NCBI RefSeq assembly: GCF_024679095.1
Contig: NW_026111758.1
Span: 262,501 to 326,500 of the forward strand
DNA: 64,000 bases
Reading direction: 5' to 3'
Source: Eriocheir sinensis
Lineage: Eukaryota; Arthropoda; Malacostraca; Decapoda; Varunidae
Part shown: piece after piece, positions 53,100-62,465 of the stretch
How the letters are laid out: every line of letters begins with the position of its first letter
Numbering within the stretch: the stretch's first letter is position 1
Made by a program: the position numbers and the translations under genes
The notes under the pieces: generated by a model
Told to the model about the DNA's origin: nothing
Database searches by the model: none
Seen by the model: only the letters and a program-made list of their open reading frames with translations

Positions 53100-54160
53100 G
53101 TGGGTACTGGGGTAAGGAAGGGAAGGGAAGGGAAGGGAAGGGCTGGGAAGGGTAAGGGATGGGTAAGGGAAAGGAAGGGTAAGGAAGGGAAGGGAACAGA
53201 AGGGAGGGGAGGGGAAGTGATGGGAAGAGAAAGGTAGGGAAAGAAAATAGAATGTAAGGAAAGGAAAGGGAAGAGAAGGGAAAAAGATGGGTAAGGGAAA
53301 GGAAGGGTAACGAAGGGAAGGGAACAGAAGGGAGGGGAGGGAAAGTGATGGGAAGAGAAAGGTAGGGAAAGAAAATAGAATGTAAGGAAAGGGAAGGGAA
53401 ATGATGGGAAAGGAAAGGAAATCAAAGGGAAAGGAGGGGATGGAAAAAGAAGGGAAGGGAAGGAAAAGGAAAGGGACAGAAAAGGGAAGAGAAGCGAAGG
53501 GAAGGGAAGTGAAAGGATGGGAAGGGAAGGAAAGGAAAGGAAATGGAAGGGTAACACATAGGGAATGGGAAGAAAATGGAAGGGAAGGGAAGTGAAAGGA
53601 TGGGAAGGGAAGGAGAGGAAATGGAAGGGAAGGGTAACAGAAAGGGAATGGGAAGAGAAGGGAAGGATATGGAAGGGAAGGGAAGGGAAAGGATGGGAAG
53701 GGAAGGAGAGGACATGGAAGGGAAGGGTAACAGAAAGGGAATGGGAAGAGAAGGGAAGGATATGGAAGGGAAGGGAAGGGAAGGGAAGGGAAGGGAAGGG
53801 AAGGGAAGGGAAGGAGAGGAAATGGAAGGGAAGGGTAACAGAAAGGGAATGGGAAGAGAAGGGAAGGATATGGAAGGGAAGGGAAGGGAAAGGATGGGAA
53901 GGGAAGGAGAGGAAATGGAAGGGAAGGGTAACAGAAAGGGAATGGGAAGAGAAGGGAAGGATATGGAAGGGAAGGGAAGGGAAAGGATGGGAAGGGAAGG
54001 AGAGGAAATGGAAGGGAAGGGTAACAGAAAGGGAATGGGAAGAGAAGGGAAGGATATGGAAGGGAAGGGAAGGGAAGGGAAGGGAAGGGAAGGGATGGGA
54101 AAGGAAAGGGATGGGAAGAGAAGAGAAAGGTAAGAGGCAGGAAGGGGAAGAGGGATTTTA
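53100..54160. repeat. (GGGAA)n purine tract with a 93-bp higher-order unit
   Basis: GGGTAACAGAAAGGGAATGG recurs at 53632, 53725, about 53833, 53926 and 54019: spacing 93, 108, 93, 93. The 15-bp difference is three GGGAA units. Long Gly-Lys-Glu and Pro-Ser-Phe frames on the two strands are artefacts. The stretch 54161-54390 has nothing recognised. Confidence 0.95.
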
Positions 54161-54390
54161 GGAGTACTTAAGCACTGTAGAAAAAAAAAAAGGATGATTT
54201 CAGGCACTACTTAAGTCATTGTGGATGTGAATGTGTAAGTAGAGTCTTTTACAGCAGTAATGAGACCACTGGGGCCATCTGGCTGCTGGGGTGGGAAGGA
54301 GAGAGGCTTGAGGGGTTACTTAGCGTTAGGGATGTTCAAGTGTAGGGAGTGACAGTCTTTTCCAAGTGTAGCCAAAGTTGTTCCTGGAAA

Positions 54391-54850
54391 AAGAAGAAAA
54401 GGAGGAAGGAAGAAGAAAAGGAAGAAGAAACAAAAACTATAAAAAAAAGACCACGAATAATAGTAAGAAGAAAAAATAGAAAGGAAAAGCAGAATAAGAA
54501 GAAAAATGAAGAAGAAAACATGAAGAAAAAAAGAAGACAAAAGCAGAAAAAAATGAAGAAGAAAACATGAAGAAAAAAAGACAAAAGCAGAAAAAAATGA
54601 AGAAAAAACATGAAGAGAAAAGAAGAAATGATAAAAAAAAAGAAATAAATGAAAAAAAACTAGGGAAAAATCAGGAAAAAACTTCCTGTGCTTGTACCCG
54701 GAAGCGAGACCCTGGCCAAAGGTGTTCCTGGGAAGTGACAACAGACAGAAGAAGGAAGAAGGAAGAGGAAGGAAGAAGTAAGAGGAAGGAAGAAGGAAGA
54801 AGTAAGAGGAAGGAAGAAGAAGAAGAAGAGGAAAAGGAAGAAAACTGATG
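54391..54850. repeat. AAGAAG-rich purine tract
   Basis: A/G-rich degenerate triplets. One unique patch at 54685-54735 repeats the idea of TGTTCCTGG seen at 54378. No gene. Confidence 0.8.
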
Positions 54851-54930
54851 CCTTCTCGAGCACCTTGACACTTCATGGCAGGAGGTGAGTACTGTGGGAA
54901 AACATGACGTTATACAGAAGGTGACACTCA

Positions 54931-55955
54931 TGAAGACTGGGAGGAGGGAATGTACCACAGGGGAGACTGGAAGACTTTTGGCACTCCCATTCTGAAGAAG
55001 TTTAACTCATGGGAAGGAAGAAAGGACTGTGATGAAGACTGGGAGGAGGGAATGTACCACAGGGGAGACTGGAAGACTTTTGGCACTCCCATTCTGAAGA
55101 AGTTTAACTCATGGGAAGGAAGAAAGGACTGTGATGAAGACTGGGAGGAGGGAATGTACCACAGGGGAGACTGGAAGACTTTTGGCACTCCCATTCTGAA
55201 GAAGTTTAACTCATGGGAAGGAAGAAAGGACTGTGATGAAGACTGGGAGGAGATAATGTACCACAGGGGAGACTGGAAGACTTTTGGCACTCCCATTCTG
55301 AAGAAGTTTAGGTCATGGGAAGGAAGAAAGGACTGTGATGAAGACTGGGAGGAGATAATGTACCACAGGGGAGACTGGAAGACTTTTGGCACTCCCATTC
55401 TGAAGAAGTTTAACTCATGGGAAGGAAGAAAGGACTGTGATGAAGACTGGGAGGAGGGAATGTACCACAGGGGAGACTGGAAGACTTTTGGCACTCCCAT
55501 TCTGAAGAAGTTTAAGTCATGGGAAGGAGGAAAGGACTGTGATGAAGACTGGGAGGAGAGAATTTACCACAGGGGAGACTGGAAGACTTTTGGCACTCCC
55601 ATTCTGAAGAAGTTTAACTCATGGGAAGGAAGAAAGGACTGTGATGAAGACTGGGAGGAGGGAATGTACCACAGGGGAGACTGGAAGACTTTTGGCACTC
55701 CCATTCTGAAGAAGTTTAACTCATGGGAAGGAAGAAAGGACTGTGATGAAGACTGGGAGGAGGGAATGTACCACAGGGGAGACTGGAAGACTTTTGGCAC
55801 TCCCATTCTGAAGAAGTTTAAGTCATGGGAAGGAGGAAAGGACTGTGATGAAGACTGGGAGGAGGGAATGTACCACAGGGGAGACTGGAAGACTTTTGGC
55901 ACTCCCATTCTGAAGAAGTTTAACTCGTGGGAAGGAAGAAAGGACTGTGAGTTTT
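54931..55955. repeat. 102-bp tandem repeat, ten units, open on both strands
   Basis: The unit of 102 bp (34 codons) encodes YHRGDWKTFGTPILKKFNSW then EGRKDCDEDWEEG on the plus strand, 337 codons without a stop from 54950. The minus strand reads PKVFQSPLWYIPSSQSSSQS then FLPSHELNFFRMG. Units differ at a handful of sites (N/K/R before SW; R/G before KDC). No promoter, splice signal or known domain is visible. An open frame is expected for any stop-free unit with length divisible by three, so I do not call a gene. Confidence 0.9.
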
Positions 55956-56279
55956 CAGACTAGGAGATGCCAAGAGGGTATCAACTTTAATAGTTCAAGA
56001 GGTCTTTTAGTAACAGTACTTAAGTGCTAGAATACCAGAAATCAAGTTGTTCAAGAAATGGAAGAATTAGATACACTACAACTCTTGAATTAGAGAGTTG
56101 GAGGCCACCGGGATGAGCTTGTGTTGAAGATCTTGAGCAGTAAGTATGGAAACACTCATAACAAAGGAAGGGAAGCAGCACCAGAGCTTGAAGGCACTCA
56201 TTCAGAAGCTACAGGACATGTTGTGGGACCATATACTCTGGCAAGGCTTCCACAATGTTTCATCACGTAAGATTCTTAC
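55956..56279. other. No recognised feature
   Basis: Unique-looking sequence between the 102-bp array and the minus-strand exon candidate. Confidence 0.4.
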
Positions 56280-56460
56280 CTCTAACACTTTGACCGTCAC
56301 GTTGTTGTCAGTCTTGATAAACCCTCGGCCGTCTTGGCTCTCTGTGCCTCGGTCCCAGAGCCTGGCCACTCTTTGTTTCCTTGGCCTTGTCCTGCAGAGC
56401 CTCCAGGAGTGCCCCAAGCATCTGGTCTAGCGCCGTCATCTCCTTGTTGTTGATCTTCAG
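56280..56460 (-). CDS. Candidate minus-strand coding exon with a frame break
   Basis: On the minus strand the acceptor TGTGTTTCCGGCAG and a perfect donor GAG|GTAAGAAT enclose 181 bases. The first part reads LKINNKEMTALDQMLGALLE then ALQDKAKETK, a regular amphipathic helix. The second part is protein-like in another frame: GRGFIKTDNNVTVKVLE, running straight into the donor. No single frame is open across both in the expected way, so either a base is missing (real mutation or sequence error) or one half is chance. The family is unknown. It would be the only minus-strand host exon in the window. Confidence 0.4.
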
Positions 56461-56870
56461 CTGCCGGAAACACAGAGCCATTAGAGTTTAAGCCTGTATA
56501 TTTAAAGTTGTCATAACCACTGATGCAAGCATGATATAAGAGTGGAGGAATGAGACGTAGGCTGTCAGTGTTGGCTGTGAAGAAAGTGACGTGCCATCTT
56601 GGAGTACTCCCCCAGCACACAGGTACTCTAGGGGTGACTTTATAACCCACAGGCCACACCTTTCCCTGCAGGTGGAGTGGCCGGCTGCTGCTGTCCAGGA
56701 CACTGCTGTGCTTACCCAGAGTGCTCCAGATAGTCCCTGGCCCCTTACTGAGAGAGTTTTGGTGCTCTGGGTTTGTACAGAACTTGCCCTTACTTAAAAA
56801 AAATCACCTTCATAAACAGATTGCTACACTCATACTTCTTATTTATGGCCACAGGGGAGATCAACTTCAG
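56461..56870. other. No recognised feature
   Basis: Unique-looking sequence, intron-like, up to the TAAGG array. Confidence 0.4.
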
Positions 56871-56874
56871 GAGG

Positions 56875-58492
56875 TAAGGTAAGGTAAGGTAAGGCAAGGT
56901 AAGGTTAGTTAAGGAATGGAGGTTGAGAATGCTTGATAAGGTAGAGTAAGGTGAGGAAGGGTTGATTTAGGTGAGGTAAGGTAAGGTATGGTATGGTATT
57001 GCAGGGTAGGGTACGGTAAGGTAAGGTAAGGTAAGGTTAGTTAAGGTAAGGAATGGAGGTTGAGAATGCTTGATAAGGTAGAGTAAGGTAAGGAAGGGTT
57101 GATTTAGGTGAGGTAAGGTAAGGTATGGTATGGTATTGCAGGGTAGGGTAAGGTAAGGGAAAGTAAGGTAATGTGACATACAGGAAGGTATGGTAAGGTA
57201 AGGTAAGGTAGGGCAAGGTAAGGTAAGGTAAGGTAAGGTAAGGCAAGGCAGGGTCAGGTCAGGTAAGGTAAGGTATGGAAAAACTAAGGAAAGTTAAGGT
57301 GTGGTAAGGCAAAGTTAGATAATGTAAACCAATATAAAATTAGAAGTAGGGTAAGGTAAGGTAAGGTAAGGTAAGGTAGGGCAAGGTAAGGTAAGGTAAG
57401 GTAAGGTAAGGTAGGGTAAGGTAAGGTAAGGTAAGGTAAGGTAAGGTAGGGTAAGGTAAGGTAAGGTAGGGTAAGGTAAGGTAAGGTAGGGTAAGGTAAG
57501 GTAAGGTAAGGTAAGGTAGGGTAAGGTAAGGTAAGGTAAGGTAAGGTAGGGTAAGGTAAGGTAAGGTAAGGTAAGGTAAGGTAAGGTAAGGTAAGGTAAG
57601 GTAAGGTAAGGTAAGGTAGGGTAAGGTAAGGTAAGGTAAGGTAAGGTAAGGTAGGGTAAGGTAAGGTAGGGTAAGGTAGGGTAAGGTAGGGCAAGGTAAG
57701 GTAAGGTAGGGTAAGGTAAGGTAAGGTAGGGTAAGGTAAGGTAGGGTAAGGTAAGGTAAGGTAAGGTAGGGTAAGGTAAGGTAAGGTAAGGTAAGGTAAG
57801 GTAAGGTAGGGTAAGGTAAGGTAGGGTAAGGTAAGGTAAGGTAAAGCAAGGCAGGGTCAGGTCAGGTAAGGTAAGGTATGGAAAAACTAAGGAAAGTTAA
57901 GGTGTGGTAAGGCAAAGTTAGATAATGTAAACCAATATAAAATTAGAAGTAGGGTAAGGTAAGGTAAGGTAAGGTAAGGTAAGGTAAAGCAAGGCAGGGT
58001 CAGGTCAGGTAAGGTAAGGTATGGAAAAACTAAGGAAAGTTAAGGTGTGGTAAGGCAAAGTTAGATAATGTAAACCAATATAAAATTAGAAGTAGGGTAA
58101 GGTAAGGTAAGGTAAGGTAAGGTAAGGTAAGGGAAAGCAGGGTCAGGTCAGGTAAGGTAAGGTATGGAAAAACTAAGGAAAGTTAAGGTGTGGTAAGGCA
58201 AAGTTAGATAATGTAAACCAATATAAAATTAGAAGTAGGGTAAGGTAAGGTAAAGCAAGGCAGGGTCAGGTCAGGTAAGGTATGGAAAACTAAGGAAAGT
58301 TAAGGTGTGGTAAGGCAAAGTTAGATAATGTAAACCAATATAAAATTAGAAGTAGGGTAAGGTAGGGCAAGGTAAGGTAAGGTAAGGTAAGGTAGGGTAA
58401 GGTAAGGTAAAGCAAGGCAGGGTCAGGTCAGGTAAGGTAAGGTATGGAAAAACTAAGGAAAGTTAAGGTGTGGCAAGGCAAAGTTAGATAAT
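56875..58492. repeat. (TAAGG)n array with higher-order units
   Basis: Pentamers TAAGG/TAGGG dominate. A 110-bp non-pentamer module (AGGCAGGGTCAGGTCAGGTA, GGAAAAACTAAGGAAAGTTA, TTAGATAATGTAAACCAATA, TAAAATTAGAAGTAGGG) recurs at about 57245, 57850, 57995, 58140, 58260 and 58415 with variable pentamer runs between. Another module (GAATGGAGGTTGAGAATGCT) occurs twice at 56913 and 57050. The Leu-Pro-Tyr-Leu-Thr frames on the minus strand are artefacts. Confidence 0.95.
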
Positions 58493-59420
58493 AAGAACAT
58501 AAGAACATAAGAACGCAGGAGTCTGCAAGAGGCCGGTAGGCCTGTACGAGGCAGCTCCTTTGACCCTAAGCTCCCGTGTATCTAACCCCACCTAATATCG
58601 CTGTCCATGAATTTATCTAGTCTATTTTTGAATGTGACAATTGTATTGGCACTCACCACATGACTGCTAAGCCTATTCCACTCATCCACCACCCTGTTAG
58701 TAAACCAATTTTTGCCTATGTCCCTGTTGAATCTGAATTTATCCAGTTTAAACCCGTTACTTCGTGTCCTACCCGGTTCTCTTACCAACAAAACCTTATG
58801 AATGTCTCCCTTATTAAAGCCCTTCATCCATTTATAAACCTCGATCATGTCTCCACGCACCCTTCGCCTTTCTAGAGAATGCAAGTTTAACTGTTTGAGT
58901 CTTTCCTCGTATGCCAAGTTTCTCAACCCCTGAATCATCTTAGTCATCCTCCTCTGCACTGATTCTAACATTTTGATATCCATTCTATAGTAGGGTGACC
59001 AGAACTGAACCGCATAGTCAAGATGAGGTCTAACTAATGCTAAATATAGTTTGAGGAAGACTTCGGGGCTTCTGTTGCTTACGCTCCTTGAAATAAATCC
59101 CAGTACCCTATTAGCTCGATTTCTAGCTTGAATGCATTGTGCCCTTGGACGGAGATCAGAGCTCACTAAGACCCCTAAATCCCTCTCGCACCCAGACCTA
59201 CTTATGAGAGTGTCATTTAAGCAATAGTTGTGTGAGGGGTTGTTCCTACCTACACTCAGAATACTGCACTTCCCTACATTGAACTCCATCTGCCATTTAT
59301 CCGCCCAGTCATATAATCTGTTGAGTTCACCTTGGAGAATACTAGCGTCCTGATCCGACTCAATTACTCTACCGATCTTGGTATCATCTGCAAATTTACT
59401 AACATCACTACTAATTCCTG
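58493..59420 (-). mobile_element. CR1-B retroposon in the TAAGG array, 5'-truncated
   Basis: The minus strand is open for 283 codons: SSDVSKFADDTKIGRVIESD (catalytic Asp pair intact), LYDWADKWQMEFNVGKCSIL, CERDLGVLVSSDLRPRAQCI, RPHLDYAVQFWSPYYRMDIK, YEERLKQLNLHSLERRRVRG, ending KNRLDKFMDSDIRWG. The 3' end carries GTTCTTAT repeats (three ATAAGAAC units on the plus strand at 58492-58515). TAAT flanks both sides (58489-58492, 59421-59424), and neighbouring array units give the empty site. The undamaged frame suggests a young insertion. It lacks the amino part, so it is not autonomous. Confidence 0.9.
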
Positions 59421-59439
59421 TAATGTAAATCAATATAAA

Positions 59440-59518
59440 ATTAGAAGTAGGGTAAGGTAGGGTAAGGTAAGGTAAGGTAGGGTATGGTAAGGTAAGGTAG
59501 GGTAAGGTAAGGTAATTT
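59440..59518. repeat. (TAAGG)n array, right remnant
   Basis: Continues the array past the CR1-B insertion. Confidence 0.95.
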
Positions 59519-59579
59519 ATGGTTGGGCCAAAGAAGGAGATCAGTCAGGTATTTAGGAGTGGTATTTTTAGTCCATGGT

Positions 59580-59963
59580 TGAGGAGAAGGGTTAAACTGC
59601 CACCAGGAATAACCCCACTTTGTTGTGTAGAAAGTCTCATTAGTAAGGAAGCATAGATGAGTTTTCTGAGTCAAGATGCGTAGCGATTGGGTTTTGTTAA
59701 ATTATGTTAGGTTAAATTCAGGGTATCTTCAAACACATGATAGCCAGCACCTTGTGGTATAAATCAACAAAGAATGATCCCACTTTGTTTTATAGAAAGT
59801 CTCATTAGTAAGGAAGCATAGATGAGTTTTCTGAGTCAAGACCTATATAGTGACTGGGTTTTGTTAAGTTAGGTTAAATTCAGGATATCTTTCAACACAT
59901 GATGGCCAGCACCCTATGGTATAAATCAACAAGGAATGACCTCACTTTGTTGTATAGAAAGTT

Positions 59964-59965
<2 letters not shown>
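59580..59965 (-). repeat. Dispersed 185-bp-class repeat, about 2.5 units, minus strand
   Basis: CCCACTTTGTTGTGTAGAAA then GTCTCATTAGTAAGGAAGCA then ATAGATGAGTTTTCTGAGTC recurs at about 59608 and 59790, and partly at 59938. It is the reverse complement of 9755-9995. Confidence 0.8.

Positions 59966-59966
<1 letters not shown>

Positions 59967-60008
<42 letters not shown>
59967..60008. repeat. (CT)n microsatellite
   Basis: A CT run, followed by T-rich sequence and a C12 run at about 60140. No gene to 60500. Confidence 0.95.
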
Positions 60009-60012
<4 letters not shown>

Positions 60013-60504
60013 CCTATTAATTTTTCTTCCATTTTTCCGTCATTATTTTACTTTTATTTTTATTCTCTTAATCGTTCCTCTCTTCCATGCTGCTCTCTTT
60101 TCCTCCTCCTCATCTCCTCTTCTCTCACTGTCACCCCCCACCCCCCCCCCGGTCACCTGATGTACAGGAAGCCGTGCAGTGCTATGGTTATTGTTCATTG
60201 GCACAACTCAATGAGGCCTCAAAACAAACACTCATATGAACTTAAGAAGAAAACACCACAGAGTGTGAAGTGGGCAGAAAAGAAATACTTCAGTGGAACC
60301 TTTACCCAATTGGCTCCTAAATGTTGTTCTTAAAGTGAACTGTTTGTAAAGTGAAGCCAACTTTCCCATGACACACAATGTGATACAAGCCTGACCCCAA
60401 ATGAAGGCTTCTCTACCAGTGTCTGGGATTTTCTTGGCCAAATCCTCATGCCAATGTCTGGCTTGTCATAGCCTCAGAAACACTGCCACTGGCAAACTGC
60501 TTTC

Positions 60505-60850
60505 ATCTTTTTTACAGCAAGGGACAAAAACAACAACAACAAGCCCGCTAGACGCTGCTCCAACAAAAGAGAGGCCAAAAGAAATATCAATCTCGGGAGG
60601 AGAGGTGTCCTGGTACTCTCCTTGTGAAAGAGGCCAAGGAAAGATGTTCAGGAATTCACCAGCACAAGGATGAAAGAATAAAGATCCTGGTTAACTCTTG
60701 CATAAGGGGTTTGGACAACACAAGGATGAAAGAATGAAGATGCTGGTTAACTCTTGCATAAGGGGTTTGGACTGTATAGGGATGAGCTAGAGTATAAAGT
60801 GATGTGCAGCAAGGGAGGAAAGAGGAGAGAAGTAAGGGATAGGAAGAAGG
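60505..60850 (-). pseudogene. Jockey-like 3' fragment with an internal duplication
   Basis: AATCTCGGGAGGAGAGGTGT then CTCTTGCATAAGGGGTTTGG is the complement of the Jockey 3' end. The segment ACAAGGATGAAAGAAT-n-AAGGGGTTTGGAC occurs twice (60663-60715 and 60720-60772), a local duplication. Confidence 0.75.
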
Positions 60851-61062
60851 AGTAAAAATAAAGAGAGAGAAGTCACGGCGGCTTACTGACAGAACCAAAA
60901 GATAAAAAGCACAAATGTGGGCGTTCACAGATTCCTGAGGCTGTTACCGTTTAGCTTGTTCCTGAACCCAGGCCGAGAGAGAAAACTGGAGCATTGTTCA
61001 TTATGTTTGTGATCCAATTTGTTCAAAAAGACTGTTCAATACCCAAGGTTTGTCTGTAAGTA

Positions 61063-61414
61063 CAGTAACACCTTGGTTTTCAAGTGCCCTACACATAAGT
61101 GTTTTGATTTACTAGCAAAAAAAGATCACAAACAATGGCTTGCTTTAGGAGTGGTGACCTGGTTTAGGAGCATCCTGTTTGTACGAGTGGAGGACACGTT
61201 CCCTTTGTTCACCGCAGGACCAGAGCGGAAAACAATGGGAGCGGGGTCTCAGTCCACATTGTACGCTCACAGAGGCGGCACCTGCATGCTCAGGCCTGCT
61301 CACGTTTGTGCTCTAGGGTGTGATCTTTGGGTTTTCAGCAGAACAGTCTGCGTTTGTTTTGATTTAAGAGTCAAATTCCGGAAGGAATTAAGCTCGTACA
61401 CCAAGGCATGGCTG
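61063..61414. mobile_element. Tigger/pogo-like MITE
   Basis: Left end CAGTAACACCTTGGTTTTCA and, complemented, right end CAGCCATGCCTTGGTGTACG; both are flanked by TA. It is 352 bp with no transposase. The frame crossing it is not a gene. Confidence 0.75.
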
Positions 61415-61430
61415 TACCAAATTCAGTCTG

Positions 61431-61745
61431 GGAGGCGGTGGCTGGGTGGAGAGTGTGGGCACAGTGTGCTGGATGACCTGGGATCAAGTTCCTCCCCTAC
61501 AAGCTGACACTGTTCAGTCATTGCACAAGACTACCCGCATGCTGTCCTGGTGCCCGCCTGTCAACCCAGACTATGGGGACACTCTCCCAAGAGGATCAAG
61601 TGGAGCTCCTCCAGGGGGACAGTATGGGCCAGGCAAGATGGCACCACTATAAAACACTTGCCAGCACCACTAACAGGCTGGGGCCAGCCAACAGGCCCCA
61701 TCATGAAAGCCCACCAGCACTATGGACCAAACAAAAATATACAAA
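61431..61745 (+). mobile_element. SINE-A copy 7, full length
   Basis: Head GGAGGCGGTGGCTGGGTGGA (A box), GGGATCAAGTTCCTCCCC (B-box-like), body CATGCTGTCCTGGTGCCCGC, AAGATGGCACCACTATAAAA, CAGGCTGGGGCCAGCCAACA, and an A-rich tail (AAACAAAAATATACAAATAA). This copy best shows the complete structure. Confidence 0.8.
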
Positions 61746-62335
61746 TAAATAGCCTGCCCTTACCTAACAACCTAAAACACTAAATATTAACTAATCTAAC
61801 CTGACCTGTGTGTTATGCCTTGATAGCAAGTTGGAAAGTTTGGTAGTCGGCGTTCATTTTCCTGTTTCACTTTTATTTTTAACTTTATTTGTAGGAAGAA
61901 TTTTGATGCTCTTCTCCCTTGTGTTTACTTCCTCATCTTCCCGCTCCCTTCTCTCCTTTATCCCATTTTCTCTTTTTACTCTGCCAGCTATCTTAATTTT
62001 TGGTCTTTCATTTTATCAATTTTATTCCTTTATCTCCCTTCCTCCTCCAGCTGTATTTTTGTCTCTCCTTTCCTCCAGATGGCCGTGCCTTCCCTGGCTT
62101 TCATGACATTTTCCTGTCTTTCTCCTGCCTCCTTCCACCTCCATGCGGGTGGCGGCCAGTTTTCACCCGCGCCGTCTGAATGGATACACGGGAAGGCTCG
62201 CGTACGCATTATAAGCGCGGACACGGGTCTCGCCCGCAAGTGTGAGAGGCCTTACCCTTCTCACCAGAAGGAGCTTCTTATTTAGATTAATTTTAACCCC
62301 ATATATACACTCCAAAAAGTATTCATAATGCTGAC
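61746..62335. other. No recognised feature
   Basis: T-rich sequence 61850-62060, then GC-rich unique sequence 62085-62280. Short open frames lack motifs. Confidence 0.4.
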
Positions 62336-62344
62336 AGCGATATA

Positions 62345-62440
62345 TAAAGATTAGGTTAAGTTAGTTTGGTTAGCCTAGGTTAGTTTGGTTAGATTAGGTT
62401 AGTTTAGCTAGTTTAGGTTAGGTTAGGAAATTAGTTACCT
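62345..62440. repeat. Degenerate GGTTA/TTAGG tract
   Basis: GTTAG/TTAGG-like words, with three perfect TTAGG units at 62415-62429. TTAGG is the usual arthropod telomere unit, but this run is too short and mixed to be a telomere. Confidence 0.6.
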
Positions 62441-62465
62441 AGGCTAACATGTTTGTTGACTTTTT

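Noticed and set aside
53400..54210. Gly-Lys-Glu-rich and Pro-Ser-Phe-rich frames of 180-260 codons on opposite strands
   Set aside because: Products of the GGGAA repeat; both strands and several frames are open at once.
56960..57850. Long minus-strand Leu-Pro-Tyr-Leu-Thr frames
   Set aside because: A pentanucleotide array without stops gives an endless pentapeptide; no splice or start context.
62345..62440. Interstitial telomere
   Set aside because: Only three perfect TTAGG units within a mixed GTTAG-like tract.
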